A stretch of 64,000 bases of DNA, taken from assembly GCA_029961745.1 (NCBI GenBank), contig CP124680.1, positions 2,170,001 through 2,234,000 on the forward strand. The letters run 5' to 3'. The DNA is from Nocardioides sp. L-11A. GTDB lineage: Bacteria; Actinomycetota; Actinomycetes; Propionibacteriales; Nocardioidaceae. This document shows, one piece after another, positions 36,985 through 46,279 of this stretch (positions are counted from its first letter, which is position 1; each line of letters opens with the position of its first letter). Under the pieces are notes generated by a model that saw only the letters and a list, made by a program, of their open reading frames with translations, searched no databases and had not been told where the DNA came from. The translations under genes and the position numbers were made by a program.

Positions 36985-38661
36985 TCAGCTCCCGGCCCGG
37001 ACGGTGATGTGGAGATGGTCTACGTGCGATCCCGCGATGCTGTCGGGGTCGTGCATGCCGCCACCGTCGTAGGGCCGCCACCCCTCGGCGTCGCGGGCCA
37101 GCGACCAGATCAGGCCGTCCCAGATCAGATACTCCACCCCGAGGGTTTCGGCGTGGTCCTGCATCCAGTTCGTGACCTCCCAGCCGAGTTCGCGCTGCTC
37201 CGGGGTCGGGTGCTCGCCGATGGCGTTGCCGAACGTTCCGTCACAGGCGCGTCCGAGGGGGTGTTCGGAGACGGTGCCGGGCCGCGGTGAGTAACAGACC
37301 CAGGAGGTGTCGGGGAAGACAGCGATGCTCTGGGTGTAGAGGTGCAGCATCCGCGCGGTGATCTGCCCATCCGAGGTCGGATCGTCCACGGGACGGTCGG
37401 GGTCGCCGTCGAAGGGGTCCGGCTCACCACCTGGTGTGCCGTTGCTGGTGTCGCAGTCGCCGCCTGGTGGGCCGGTCTCGGGCTCGGGCAGGTCGGCGGC
37501 GTTGTGGGCATTCAGCCAGTCGGCGGGGTCGGTGTGCTCCCCGTTCGTGCCGCCGAGGCGGACCTCGAAATGCAGATGCGGACCGGTGCTGTTGCCGGAG
37601 CTGCCGGTGTCGCCGATGTGCTGACCGGCCGCCACGGTGTCGCCGGCCTGGACGTGGATGCCGTGCTCCCACATGTGCGCATACGCCGTCGCCACCGTGG
37701 CGCCATCGATCTGATGATCGATGACGATGAGGCCGCCGTAGCCGCCGGAGAACTCCGCGACCGTCACCGTGCCGTCCGCAGCGGCCACGAGGGGTGTGCC
37801 GTCGGGGGCGGCGAAGTCGGTGCCGGTGTGGAAGGAGTCCTCGCCAGTTATGGGGTGCACCCGTGGTCCGTACTCGCTGGTGAGCACCCAGGTGCCCTCG
37901 GGCATCGGGAACACCACCCGCGACGACCCCACCGCCGCCACTTGCTGCGCGGCCGGGACCACGGCATCGCCGGCCGAGGCGCCCGCCCCGGCGTTCGTTG
38001 TTGTGGTCGACGTGAGTGCGGTGAGGATGGTTTCGGCGACGGGCTCGTAGTTGCGGTACCGGTCCGGATACGCGGACACTTCGACGGCTTGGGCGGCCTC
38101 GCCCTTGTCCATCTCCTCCCACCCGGGAATGTCCAAGAGTCCCCGTGGTGAGGGGTGGTTGGGTCCGGTGGGTCCGCCGAAGAACGCCTCAGCTTGGTAG
38201 ACGGGGTCCATCAGCTCAGCGACCGTGCCCCAGCCCGATTGGGGGCGCATCTGAAACAGGCCCAGGGAGTCGTGGTCGGAGCCGTCGCCGTCGTTGGGGT
38301 AGTCCGCGGACTCCGGGTAGGCGCTGGTGTTGGACAGCATCCGCAGCGTGGACTCGGTCAGTGCCGCCATGAGCGCGATCTGAAGGCCGTCGCGGGTGAT
38401 CCCGTCGATGCTGTTGCCGGTCTCGATGATCGTCGCGGCATGGGTGAGCTGGGTTCGGTTGAGCGTGAACGTCTCCCCGTTCGCGGTGGTGACCTCCAGC
38501 TCGTCAGGGACCTCGCCGACGGTGACGTTCGAGCCGCCGCCGATGGTGCAGGAGCCGGTGGCGCTCAGAGCCGGGTTCATCACCACCCCGATCCCGATCA
38601 ACACCAGCGAGGGTGCGAGGAAGACCAGGGCGATGGCGGCGATGGCGAGCTTCTTCAACAC
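36985..38661 (-). CDS. Conjugal cell-wall hydrolase: lysozyme-like + M23 peptidase + C-terminal peptidase-like domain
   Basis: The 558-residue protein has an N-terminal membrane anchor (LAIAAIALVFLAPSLVLIGIGVV). A transglycosylase-like region at about 80-215 contains ALMAALTESTLRM and HDSLGLFQMRPQSGWGT. An M23 LytM domain at about 260-385 contains HTGTDFAAPDGTPL and GPHLHFEVRLGG. A C-terminal domain contains EVTNWMQDHAETLGVEYLIW and GSHVDHLHITV, as in ARB-07466-like proteins. It should open peptidoglycan locally for the transfer channel. Three distinct wall-active modules in one chain is a rich architecture. Confidence 0.9.
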   Translation of the reverse strand: MLKKLAIAAIALVFLAPSLVLIGIGVVMNPALSATGSCTIGGGSNVTVGEVPDELEVTTANGETFTLNRTQLTHAATIIETGNSIDGITRDGLQIALMAALTESTLRMLSNTSAYPESADYPNDGDGSDHDSLGLFQMRPQSGWGTVAELMDPVYQAEAFFGGPTGPNHPSPRGLLDIPGWEEMDKGEAAQAVEVSAYPDRYRNYEPVAETILTALTSTTTTNAGAGASAGDAVVPAAQQVAAVGSSRVVFPMPEGTWVLTSEYGPRVHPITGEDSFHTGTDFAAPDGTPLVAAADGTVTVAEFSGGYGGLIVIDHQIDGATVATAYAHMWEHGIHVQAGDTVAAGQHIGDTGSSGNSTGPHLHFEVRLGGTNGEHTDPADWLNAHNAADLPEPETGPPGGDCDTSNGTPGGEPDPFDGDPDRPVDDPTSDGQITARMLHLYTQSIAVFPDTSWVCYSPRPGTVSEHPLGRACDGTFGNAIGEHPTPEQRELGWEVTNWMQDHAETLGVEYLIWDGLIWSLARDAEGWRPYDGGGMHDPDSIAGSHVDHLHITVRAGS

Positions 38662-38675
38662 GACGCGTCACCGAC

Positions 38676-39365
38676 CTATCGGAGGGGGTTGTCGAGCTGG
38701 GACAGCCGCAGCAGATGACAGGTCTCGTAGGTCGGGCCGCAGACCACGAACACGGTGAACGCCACCGAGTGTTCGGAGGTCACCGGTTCGTCGTTCCACA
38801 GGCCCTCACGGTGGCGGGTGCCCTCGATCGTGACCGCGACCGTGCCCTCGGCGAGCTGACCGGGGTGGGCCTGCTCGACTGCGGTCGCCCACGCGTCGGG
38901 GACGAACGTGTTGTCGATGGTGAGGTGCTGGGCGGTGGCGTACTGCCGCAGCTCCAGCCAGGCATCCCGAGACGGGAGGTAGGCGGCGATGTCGGAGGCG
39001 AGCCCCGCCTGCTCCGTACCGATGGGATCGCCGACGTCAAGGACCACGCTGGTGTAGTCCAGCGGCGTGAACCCGCTGGCGGTGTCCCACTCGAACAACA
39101 CGGTGGCGACGTTGCGGGCGAAGGTCTCCGGATCATCCGACGCCTGCACGACCGGCAACCGCGGCGTGGTCGTGGGCACCGGATCGGCTTGTGCGGTGAC
39201 ACTTGGCCCAGGGCGGCCACCGTCATCGTCCCGGTCCGGGCCGGGTGGTCCGGTCAGGAGGCCGTAGACGCCCACACCGGCGAGCACGAGGACGACGATC
39301 GCCGCGGCGAGGGCGGCGATGAGTCGGCGGCGGGTCCGGGGTTCGGAGAGGTCGGGAGTCTTCAT
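38676..39365 (-). CDS. Single-span conjugation protein, possibly VirB8/TcpC-like
   Basis: The 229-residue protein starts MKTPDLSEPRTRRRLIAALA with one N-terminal helix (IAALAAAIVVLVLAGVGVYGLL). A proline-rich linker and an outside domain (DDPETFARNVATVLFEWDT...) follow. Position and topology match the TcpC/VirB8 class of assembly factors with NTF2-like domains, but the family match is weak by eye. The in-frame start 12 codons earlier lacks a ribosome-binding site. It lies 14 nt before the hydrolase gene. Confidence 0.6.
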   Translation of the reverse strand: MKTPDLSEPRTRRRLIAALAAAIVVLVLAGVGVYGLLTGPPGPDRDDDGGRPGPSVTAQADPVPTTTPRLPVVQASDDPETFARNVATVLFEWDTASGFTPLDYTSVVLDVGDPIGTEQAGLASDIAAYLPSRDAWLELRQYATAQHLTIDNTFVPDAWATAVEQAHPGQLAEGTVAVTIEGTRHREGLWNDEPVTSEHSVAFTVFVVCGPTYETCHLLRLSQLDNPLR

Positions 39366-39421
39366 GCCCACCAGGTACGCGACCGGCACCAACCCAGACA
39401 AGGGCAGGGCGGAGGTGGCCG

Positions 39422-40435
39422 TCAGGGGGCGTGCAAGTGGCCGCGCGCGGCCGCCGGCTCATCGCCGGAAGTGTCGCGGTCGCGCAGGGTGCGCAGTTCC
39501 TCGGCGAATCGACTGGTGCCCTCGGCGGTGGCAAGGAAGGACTCAATCTGCTCATCGCTCAGCTCGGCGGCGAGGTGTTCGGCGTCGTAGTGGGTCCACC
39601 ACTGGTCCAGCTCGCCCCAGGTGAGCACGAACGCCCTCACCGGATACCGCGCCGGTTCGCCGTCGTCGTCGGTCACCGGTCGGGGGCGTGGTGTGCGGGT
39701 CTTCTTGGCGTCCTTGGCGCGGGCGAGGGCGTCGGCGGCGAGGTGATGCAGGTCGGTCTCACGTTCGGCCTGCGCGCTCTGGGCGGCGGCGCGGATCGCC
39801 TCAAAGATCGGATGCACCGGAGCCCCGGCGTCGATGCGCTCCAGCTCAGCGATGACTCGTGTTCTTAGTTCGGCGGGTTGGGCGGGGTCCTCGGCGATCC
39901 TCTGGAGCCAGCCGATCTTCTCCAACGTCGTGTGTGAGGCGCCACCGGGGATCATCGCGGCCGCCTGCTCGCGTGTCCTGCCAGCAGGTCCGAGCGACGG
40001 GGGTGCAAATTTTGCACGCCCGTCAGCACCCGGCTGGTTCTCCGAGCTGAACTGGGTCGCGGCCCTCCTGCGCTCAGCGTCCTCGGCCATCAGCATCTTC
40101 AGCTCCCGGTACAGGGCGGCGGCCTCGGTCTGGGTAAGCGGCTTGTGGAGCACGTTGTCGTCCTGCTCGGCCAGCAGGTGGCCGAGGCGGTCGGAGATGC
40201 CGGAGCGGACCCAGACGTTGACCTTGCGCCAGCCGAGCTGTTTGATCGCCGCCAACCTCCTGGCCCCGCACACCAGCACTCCGTCGGGGGTGATGGTGAT
40301 GGGCTGCAACAGCCCGTCCCGTCCGATCGAGGCAGCGAGTTCGTCGATGTTGCCGAACGTGGTCCGGTGCCGGCGTCCGACCCGGATGGAGTCGACGGTG
40401 CGCTCCAGCTCGATGTAGCCCGCCGGTGCGGTCAC
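39422..40435 (-). CDS. parB: ParB-family DNA-binding protein
   Basis: The 337-residue protein has an N-terminal ParB/Srx domain with GLLQPITITPDGVLVCGARRLAAIKQLGW. This is the ParB GERR-like nucleotide loop, here with GARR. A helical DNA-binding middle (LTQTEAAALYRELKMLMAEDAERR) and an acidic C-terminus follow. No parA is seen in the element. It could bind the element origin or act as a regulator of transfer genes. It is coupled to the upstream gene by ATGA. Confidence 0.88.
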   Translation of the reverse strand: MTAPAGYIELERTVDSIRVGRRHRTTFGNIDELAASIGRDGLLQPITITPDGVLVCGARRLAAIKQLGWRKVNVWVRSGISDRLGHLLAEQDDNVLHKPLTQTEAAALYRELKMLMAEDAERRRAATQFSSENQPGADGRAKFAPPSLGPAGRTREQAAAMIPGGASHTTLEKIGWLQRIAEDPAQPAELRTRVIAELERIDAGAPVHPIFEAIRAAAQSAQAERETDLHHLAADALARAKDAKKTRTPRPRPVTDDDGEPARYPVRAFVLTWGELDQWWTHYDAEHLAAELSDEQIESFLATAEGTSRFAEELRTLRDRDTSGDEPAAARGHLHAP

Positions 40436-41361
40436 GACCGATCACCACCAGGCTCGTCGTGGTGGCCGGGAACGGCCAGCGAGATGGTCAGGATGAGGTC
40501 GTCATCGCGCAGCAGCACCGGCAGGGTCTCGCCGATCAGCAGCCGCAACAGCACACCCCGCCCGGTGCTGGTAGCTGCGTAGGCGGGGTGCGGGTTGCCC
40601 AACAAGGCGCGCAGCAGCGCCGTCCAGGAGGAAGGCGGGATGTCCAGCAGCGCGCGGGCGTGCTTGTCCCGCCGCAACGCCTCGTAGGCGGCCTGCCGGG
40701 TACCGGTCTTGGTCAGCGCCCCGCAGATATGCTCCACTCCGGCGCGGGCGGTGGCCGGGTCCCAGCCCAACAGCGTGAACAAGGCGATGGCATCCTCAGC
40801 CGCCGACCCAGCCGACATGCACGCCCGATCCGAACCGCGCCCACCACCATCATCATGTCCCGCCCCGGCAGCGTCCGTCTCCACGCCTGTGTCGTCGTGG
40901 TTGCGGGAGTCGGTGATGTGGAAGGCCGGGTGATAGTCGCTCAGCGGGTTCTCCCGGTCAGAGAACCGCTCCGGATCGTGGAACGCCGAGACGTGCGGGC
41001 GCCTTGCCTGGTGGACCGAGCACAACAGTCCTTGGGCGCGTTCTTCGAAGATGCAGGTGATCCGCACCGCGTGCGTGATGACCGCCCAGGGGTCGCGTGC
41101 CTCGCGGGCGGCGCGGGTGATCATCACCTTGAACGCCGCCGACGCTGCCTCCCACGGGTCCAGGCCGTGCTTCCTGGCGAGGGGTTCGTACTTCTCGGCG
41201 GTGTGGGCCATCAGCTCCGCCGCCGTCGGATCATGGCTCCACGAGCCTGGTCCCGCGGCGTGGAGCCGGTGCAGCAGGGCGCGCAGCCCGTCGCTGGTGG
41301 TGAAGTCCTCAGCACCCTCGCCGTCAGCGGCGTGTGACTGGGTGGGTGTTGTCGTGGTCAT
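40432..41361 (-). CDS. Hypothetical protein of the replication/partition operon
   Basis: The 309-residue protein starts MTTTTPTQSHAADG after AGGAGG. Its N-terminal half is helical and contains DPWEAASAAFKVMITRAAREARDPWAVITHAVRITC. The C-terminal half (AIALFTLLGWDPATARAGVEHICGAL) might be a small helical DNA-binding or replication domain. No named family is recognised. It overlaps parB by ATGA and has the GTGCACCTA motif directly upstream, marking it as the first gene of that operon. Confidence 0.65.
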   Translation of the reverse strand: MTTTTPTQSHAADGEGAEDFTTSDGLRALLHRLHAAGPGSWSHDPTAAELMAHTAEKYEPLARKHGLDPWEAASAAFKVMITRAAREARDPWAVITHAVRITCIFEERAQGLLCSVHQARRPHVSAFHDPERFSDRENPLSDYHPAFHITDSRNHDDTGVETDAAGAGHDDGGGRGSDRACMSAGSAAEDAIALFTLLGWDPATARAGVEHICGALTKTGTRQAAYEALRRDKHARALLDIPPSSWTALLRALLGNPHPAYAATSTGRGVLLRLLIGETLPVLLRDDDLILTISLAVPGHHDEPGGDRS

Positions 41362-41382
41362 GGTCTGGCACCTCCTGACAGG

Positions 41383-41391
41383 TAGGTGCAC
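41383..41391 (-). promoter_or_regulatory. GTGCACCTA motif before the parB operon
   Basis: TAGGTGCAC on the plus strand, 22 bp before the start at 41361. CACCT and AGGTG at the two edges of the leader can pair and would cover the AGGAGG ribosome-binding site. Confidence 0.4.
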
Positions 41392-41459
41392 GCGCGTCCC
41401 CACACCGGCTGGTCCGCCGATGGCGAGGGCGACGTGATGGTGGGGGTGCGCATCTGTGG

Positions 41460-41909
41460 TCACCCCAGCCCGATCCCCGAACGGCTCACCCACGACTGGT
41501 GCCGGCTGCCGCGGCCGAACTCCGAGACATCGGGCAGCCGCCGCGCCCGCTCACTGACGGCCTGCGCGGCCTTGCCGAGACCGCGGCCGCTGGCACGGGT
41601 GACGTGGCCGGTGAGCTGGCGGGTGCGGCGGGCGAGTTCGACCTCGAAGTCGATACCCCGCCCCGCGACCGTCGCGGACTGCCGGGCGAGCAGATCGGCG
41701 GGCCGCACCCACTCCACACCCCGCGCCCGCCGCGCGCTATCCGCGATCGTGGCCTTGCCGGGACGGTTGCGGTGGGCGACCTTGGCGGCCTGCACCGCCT
41801 CCGGCGTCCCCGTCCTCTCCGGGGCTTTCGGGACCGAGTTGTCCTTGGTCGGCTCGGGTGCGTTCTGCCGGCGCTCGTGCTGGTGGCGGGCAGGGTCTGT
41901 GGTGTTCAT
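41460..41909 (-). CDS. Hypothetical basic protein
   Basis: The 149-residue protein MNTTDPARHQHERRQN... has a disordered N-terminus. A basic helical segment (VEWVRPADLLARQSATVAGRGIDFEVELARRTRQL) follows. The ATG overlaps the stop of the DUF2637 gene (ATGA), so it belongs to the prim-pol operon. It has no signal peptide or recognisable domain. It may bind DNA or a relaxosome component, but that is a guess from charge. Confidence 0.6.
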   Translation of the reverse strand: MNTTDPARHQHERRQNAPEPTKDNSVPKAPERTGTPEAVQAAKVAHRNRPGKATIADSARRARGVEWVRPADLLARQSATVAGRGIDFEVELARRTRQLTGHVTRASGRGLGKAAQAVSERARRLPDVSEFGRGSRHQSWVSRSGIGLG

Positions 41910-42718
41910 GGGGTCTTCGCCTCCTCGACGGTCTGCTTGTCGGGAAGGTGCGCGGGCGTGAACCAGCGGCCCACGGTGGACGGGTGCACGCCGAGTTCGC
42001 GGGCGATGCGCTTGTTCGACCACCCCTGCTCACGCAACCTCGCGGCGCGCTCACGCCGATCCGAGCTTGTGGCGCCGGCCCGCGGGCGTGGGGCGACCCT
42101 CCGCGGTGACGGTGGCTCATCTGAGGCGCTGTCCCCACCTGCGGTGCTCTCCGCCGGCGCTGGCGGCGCCGGGAACAGACTCGGTTCCGGCACTTCGACG
42201 GGCACGGACGGCCGCCTCGGATGCTCCACCGGCGCGACCCGGTCACGGTCGACTACGCCCATGTCGGGGTCGGTCGCGGTTGGGAGGGGGCGGGTAAGGA
42301 TGACGGTCAGGTGGGTGATCGCCAGCAGGACCACCGGTGGCACCGCCGCCACACTCGCGGCGAGCACGCCGGGCACATCGGCATCGGCGGCGACCACGGC
42401 GTGGATCGCGTTGGCGGTCACCGACACCGCAGCGCCGCCGATAAGCAGCACCCACGGATACCAGGCCGATTTGTGGCCGGCGAGGGCGACGACGGCGACC
42501 GTGGCGACAACGATGATGCCGTCGACGATCAGAGGCCACGCCCACGACTGCCCGGCCCCAATCCCGGACCTGGCGGCGAGGTCAGCCAGCGCGGTGAAGG
42601 ACAGCCAGAAGGCGCCGGCGGCGATGAACACCGTCCCCGACACCGCCGTCACCACCGCCCACCGACGCCCCGCAGTCCTGCTCGCGACCCTGCTGCTGAT
42701 GATTGGGGTGGTCATCAC
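41906..42718 (-). CDS. DUF2637 membrane protein fused to a C-terminal HTH
   Basis: The 270-residue protein has four helices in the first 145 residues (AVVTAVSGTVFIAAGAFWLSF, WPLIVDGIIVVATVAVVALAG, VLLIGGAAVSVTANAIHAVV, VPPVVLLAITHLTVIL), the DUF2637 pattern of SpdB-like plasmid spread proteins. A disordered linker leads to a Hin-type HTH at about 225-262 (REQGWSNKRIARELGVHPSTVGRWF). A DNA-binding tail on a membrane spread protein suggests tethering DNA at the membrane. ATGA overlaps connect it to prim-pol and the small basic gene. Confidence 0.8.
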   Translation of the reverse strand: MMTTPIISSRVASRTAGRRWAVVTAVSGTVFIAAGAFWLSFTALADLAARSGIGAGQSWAWPLIVDGIIVVATVAVVALAGHKSAWYPWVLLIGGAAVSVTANAIHAVVAADADVPGVLAASVAAVPPVVLLAITHLTVILTRPLPTATDPDMGVVDRDRVAPVEHPRRPSVPVEVPEPSLFPAPPAPAESTAGGDSASDEPPSPRRVAPRPRAGATSSDRRERAARLREQGWSNKRIARELGVHPSTVGRWFTPAHLPDKQTVEEAKTP

Positions 42719-43671
42719 AGCCCTCGCACCCTCGACGACATCGGCGGGCGGGTGCTGGTGTCGCGGTCGAACCAGCCGTCCGCGGCCACCGGCGGCTCAC
42801 GCCGCCCCGGCGACGAGGTTCCGCGCCGGGCAGGCTCGGCGCGGACGGTCCGGTAGGCGGAGCGGACCGTGGCGGTGATCTCGCGCTCAGCGAGCCCGGC
42901 GTGACCAGCGGCCGCGGTGAGCACGTCGAGCGCATCCGACGCAGGCAGCCCGTTCTCCGCGAGCCGGCACGCCGCCCAGAACAGAACCCGGTTCCGCTCA
43001 CCCTCGCCACGGGCAGCGACCCACGCCGCCAGCCGTGACACATCGACATCCCGACCCATACCGACAGACGCGGGCCGGGGTGTGGGACGGGGGTCGAGGA
43101 AGTCCCGCAACCGTCCCGCATCCAACAGGCTCGCGGGGCCGGCGTTGACCTCCTCGACCTGATAGCCGACCGTGGTGCCCTCGATGGAGCGGGCCGAGGG
43201 CGGGACGATGATGTAGCCGCCGTCGCCTCGGAAGTCGATCCCCGCACGTGCCGCCTGCCAGGACCGCTGCTCCGTGCCCGGTGTGGCCGGGTAGTAGGCG
43301 TGCATCCCGCCGGTGGGTGTGCGCACCAACAGCTCCCACCCCTCCACCAGACCGGCGCGGACGGCGCGGTCGAAACTGGCGCGCCCATCGACGGGGCCGT
43401 GCACGTCCACGTCCACGACGACCGCGCCCGAGGCGGCCCCGGTCGGGACACCGATGTTCGCCCCCGGCGACTGCCGCCACCACGCCTCGACCTGATCCAG
43501 GTCCGTGGTGGCGTCGTGGAACCCGTGCTCGGTGGCCGGACGCTTCCCCCACGGTGTGCAGGGGAAGACCGGCACCCCCGCTACTGCGAACTCTCGTGCG
43601 GCGGCCGACAGCGGCCACGCCGCGTGCATCCGAAGCAATACCGAGGAGACGACTCCGTGCTCGGCCATCAC
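42715..43671 (-). CDS. Bifunctional DNA primase/polymerase (prim-pol)
   Basis: The 318-residue protein matches the Prim-Pol N-terminal family (PF09250). It has AVAGVPVFPCTPWGKRPATEHGFHDATTD, the metal-binding VVVDVDVHG and RTPTGGMHAYYP, followed by FRGDGGYIIVPPSA. It makes primers and copies DNA, probably for element replication after transfer. It sits between the ArdC-like and DUF2637 genes with ATGA overlaps on both sides. No helicase domain is fused. The MobF relaxase carries one elsewhere. Confidence 0.88.
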   Translation of the reverse strand: MMAEHGVVSSVLLRMHAAWPLSAAAREFAVAGVPVFPCTPWGKRPATEHGFHDATTDLDQVEAWWRQSPGANIGVPTGAASGAVVVDVDVHGPVDGRASFDRAVRAGLVEGWELLVRTPTGGMHAYYPATPGTEQRSWQAARAGIDFRGDGGYIIVPPSARSIEGTTVGYQVEEVNAGPASLLDAGRLRDFLDPRPTPRPASVGMGRDVDVSRLAAWVAARGEGERNRVLFWAACRLAENGLPASDALDVLTAAAGHAGLAEREITATVRSAYRTVRAEPARRGTSSPGRREPPVAADGWFDRDTSTRPPMSSRVRGL

Positions 43672-44789
43672 AGCCCCCGCCCCACGACCGCCGGCACCGG
43701 TACGGGTCTGGCGGCCGGTTCAAGCGACGGAGTCGCCTGCCGCGGCGATGCCGGCTCCGCTGTCGGCGACGCTTGCGCTTGTGCGGGTGCCTTGCGCTGG
43801 GCGGCGTCCCGGTCCAAGCCTGGCGGGGTGCCGTCATCGAGCTGGGGCGTGTCGAGCTGGTCCAGGATCGCCAGAGCGGTCTTGCGGACCCGCTCCCCGG
43901 TGGCCTTGACCACTTCCACCGGCTCTTTCCCGTCGACGCGGGCCGCCCAGGTGGAGACGTACGGGATCGTGTACCCGGAGGTGTCCAACCCGTGAGCGGC
44001 GCCGACCATCAGGGCCACGGACTCGGCTTCGACCTCGCCGATGCCGCGATGCTGACGGGCCTCGTCGGCGTCGGGTCCGTGCAGGAGGACGTGTCCGAGT
44101 TCGTGGGCGAGGGTCTTGACCTGCGCGGCGGGGTCCATGTTCTCGCGCACCGCCACGGTGTTCGCGGTGTAGTCGGTCATCCCGTTCGCACCGTGGATCA
44201 TCCCCTCGTGCGGCACCCGCACCACCGAGAAACCCGCCGTCTCGACCTGCGCGGCCAGGCCGTCCCACAGCCCAGCCGGGGCCTGGCCCTCCAGCAGCTT
44301 CGGCGCGGGCGGTTCGGGGATCGGGTCGCCGGCGGTCTGCGAGGCGTCCCACACGTAAGCCGGACGGACGCCGACCATCTTGGAACGTACGACCTCACCG
44401 GCACGGGGCTTCTCGCCCTTGCTCAGGCGCCGCCACGACTCCGCATCGGCCGGGGTGGCGGTGGCGAAGCGGCCGGTGACCGGGGCGAGAATCTGATACC
44501 CCGGCTGACCCTTCTGCACCTGCCGACCGAGACCCTGCCACTGTCGGTAACCGGCCACATACGACGGGAACGGCTCCGGTACGTGACCGGACTCGAACGC
44601 CGCCTGGTGCTGCTCCCAGATCAGCAGGGTGTTGGAGAATGATCTGGTCCTGAACCGAGCCGCGAACGCGAGCGCCCGCGCCCAGTCCTCACCGGAGACG
44701 AGCTGTTCGACTGCGCCGGTCAGGCGCTCGTGCAGCTCGTCGAGCTTCGCCTCCCGCGCGGCTTTGGCTTGCTCCCGTGTCGTGGCCAT
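43668..44789 (-). CDS. ArdC-like antirestriction/ssDNA-binding protein with metalloprotease motif
   Basis: The 373-residue protein has an ArdC N-terminal ssDNA-binding domain (SGEDWARALAFAARFRTRSFSNTLLIWEQ; GRQVQKGQPGYQILAPVTGR). A zinc-protease-like domain follows with TLAHELGHVLLHG and the downstream Glu in GEVEAESVALMVGAAHG. A disordered Ala/Pro-rich tail ends it. ArdC proteins protect incoming single-stranded DNA from restriction. It is the first gene of the prim-pol operon. The 243-bp gap upstream holds a GTGCGCCTG-like variant and no gene. Confidence 0.85.
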   Translation of the reverse strand: MATTREQAKAAREAKLDELHERLTGAVEQLVSGEDWARALAFAARFRTRSFSNTLLIWEQHQAAFESGHVPEPFPSYVAGYRQWQGLGRQVQKGQPGYQILAPVTGRFATATPADAESWRRLSKGEKPRAGEVVRSKMVGVRPAYVWDASQTAGDPIPEPPAPKLLEGQAPAGLWDGLAAQVETAGFSVVRVPHEGMIHGANGMTDYTANTVAVRENMDPAAQVKTLAHELGHVLLHGPDADEARQHRGIGEVEAESVALMVGAAHGLDTSGYTIPYVSTWAARVDGKEPVEVVKATGERVRKTALAILDQLDTPQLDDGTPPGLDRDAAQRKAPAQAQASPTAEPASPRQATPSLEPAARPVPVPAVVGRGL

Positions 44790-44844
44790 CGTCGTGTCCT
44801 CCCGATACCCTGAGCACCGGGCCGAACTGGGCCTCGGTGACCAT

Positions 44845-44853
44845 CAGGTGCGC
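44845..44853 (-). promoter_or_regulatory. Variant of the GTGCACCTG motif before the ardC-like gene
   Basis: CAGGTGCGC on the plus strand, 56 bp before the start at 44789. The gap 44790-45032 between this gene and the AraC gene end contains nothing else recognisable apart from a weaker CAGGTGTGT at 44899-44907. Confidence 0.3.
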
Positions 44854-45032
44854 CGAGATCACCAGCAAGACGAGACGGACAACGGACGATGTGACCGTCA
44901 GGTGTGTGGTGAACCCGACGAGTCCGTACCGGACTATCAGCCCCTCAGCAGTCCCGGGCGCCGAGGCCGGCGATGATGCGGATACCTGTATCGGCGTTGC
45001 GGCGATCTGTATCGCCGCCGCCCTGGCCCTGC

Positions 45033-45980
45033 TCAGGCGGCAGTCTTCTGTCGGCTCAGTTCCCGGTAGCGCGTCGGGGTGACACCCACGGCTTGGCGGA
45101 ACATCCGAGCAGCGTGACCTCGGCTGTACCAGCCGACACGTCGCATCGCCTCCTCGATCGGCAGGTCGGTCTCACGCAACAACCGAGCGAGCTGCTCCGC
45201 GCGGACGGTCACCAGGTAGGTCATCGGTGTCTTGCCGTAGGCATGGACGAAGACCCGGCCGAGCTGTGAGGGCGATAGATGCACAGCATCGGCGATGCTC
45301 TGGAGCGTCCATCGCTCAGCGGGCTCACGACGCAAGAGTTCGATGGCCTGTCGCGCTTCAACTCGCAACGGCGCGAACTCACGATGGCGCGGAGGACTCG
45401 GATGCACTGCCCGGCGCTGCGTCACTGATCGACGTACCGCGGTCGTCTTCACGTAGGGCGTGATCACATCGACGACTGCGAACAACAGCGCTTGCATCCG
45501 GTAGAACCGCTCCGGTGTGGGCCCGTCCAGGCTCAGAGCCACCAGCTCGTCGAGCCAGGGCATGAGCATCCCGGCACGATCCTCACCGAGGTGGAGCACT
45601 TGCGCGGGCTCGGAGTACAGCTCCTCGGCAAAGTCTTGGGCGTGCAGCCGGTCGGCGAGGAACGCAGCGTGCTGCCAGAACACCTGATCGATCACATAGT
45701 CACGGTCCAAGTAGAGGGTCGTGACCGTGATCGACCCCTCGGGCTCGCTCCCACACAGCGTGTTCGCCCCGAGCGCCACGACGTCACCGACCGTGACCGG
45801 CTTCTCGCCGAACTCGCTCAGCAGAATCGCCGAACCGTTGCGGACGAAGATGAGTCTCACGCAGTCATAGGCGACCGGCGCAGTTGGGGTGTGGATTGTG
45901 CGGCTGCGCGCGAGGATTGGATGGAAGTCGTGCCGCGATGCCGGTTGTTGTCGAGTTGGTGCTCGCGTTTTGGAGGGCAT
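45033..45980 (-). CDS. AraC-family transcriptional regulator
   Basis: The 315-residue protein has an N-terminal cupin-like sensing region (GSAILLSEFGEKPVTVGDVVALG). The C-terminal AraC DNA-binding domain is at about 205-310 (WTLQSIADAVHLSPSQLGRVFVHAYGKTPMTYL and MRRVGWYSRGHAARMFRQAVGVTPTRYREL). It is downstream of the cfr-like and bL32 genes on the same strand with a 101-bp gap. It may be the last gene of the resistance module or independent. Its ligand is unknown. ICE elements often carry this type beside cargo genes. Confidence 0.88.
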   Translation of the reverse strand: MPSKTRAPTRQQPASRHDFHPILARSRTIHTPTAPVAYDCVRLIFVRNGSAILLSEFGEKPVTVGDVVALGANTLCGSEPEGSITVTTLYLDRDYVIDQVFWQHAAFLADRLHAQDFAEELYSEPAQVLHLGEDRAGMLMPWLDELVALSLDGPTPERFYRMQALLFAVVDVITPYVKTTAVRRSVTQRRAVHPSPPRHREFAPLRVEARQAIELLRREPAERWTLQSIADAVHLSPSQLGRVFVHAYGKTPMTYLVTVRAEQLARLLRETDLPIEEAMRRVGWYSRGHAARMFRQAVGVTPTRYRELSRQKTAA

Positions 45981-46081
45981 GATGCCGGACCCGGTCCGAG
46001 GCCGTGGGAGACTCGGCCTGGACGTGACGCGGCGACGACCCCGTCGTCTTGGTGGGGCCGTCGCCGCGATCTGTGGGGTGG

Positions 46082-46279
46082 TCAGCGCTGCATCGTCTGC
46101 GGCGTCAGGACCTGACGGCCCCGATATTGGCCGCAGTTAGAGCACGCCCGGTGTGGCAGCGTGGGCTTTCCGCACGCAGGGTTGGGGCAGGTCGTGGTCT
46201 GCGGCGGGGTTGCCTTCCACTGCGAGCGGCGTGATCTGGTGCGCGAGCGTGACTTCCGCCGGAATCCCGATGATGCCAT
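46082..46279 (-). CDS. rpmF: Extra 50S ribosomal protein bL32 (element-borne paralog)
   Basis: The 65-residue protein [23 protein letters not shown]... has the bL32 RRSQWKA signature and a zinc ribbon [25 protein letters not shown]. The first pair is C-x4-C rather than the usual C-x2-C, an unusual spacing. The ATG at 46279 follows AAAGGAG. It starts 80 bp after the cfr-like stop on the same strand, so co-transcription is likely. A ribosomal protein next to an rRNA methyltransferase on a mobile element suggests a modified ribosome, possibly for drug tolerance. It could also be a decoy or zinc-status paralog. Confidence 0.85.
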   Translation of the reverse strand: MASSGFRRKSRSRTRSRRSQWKATPPQTTTCPNPACGKPTLPHRACSNCGQYRGRQVLTPQTMQR

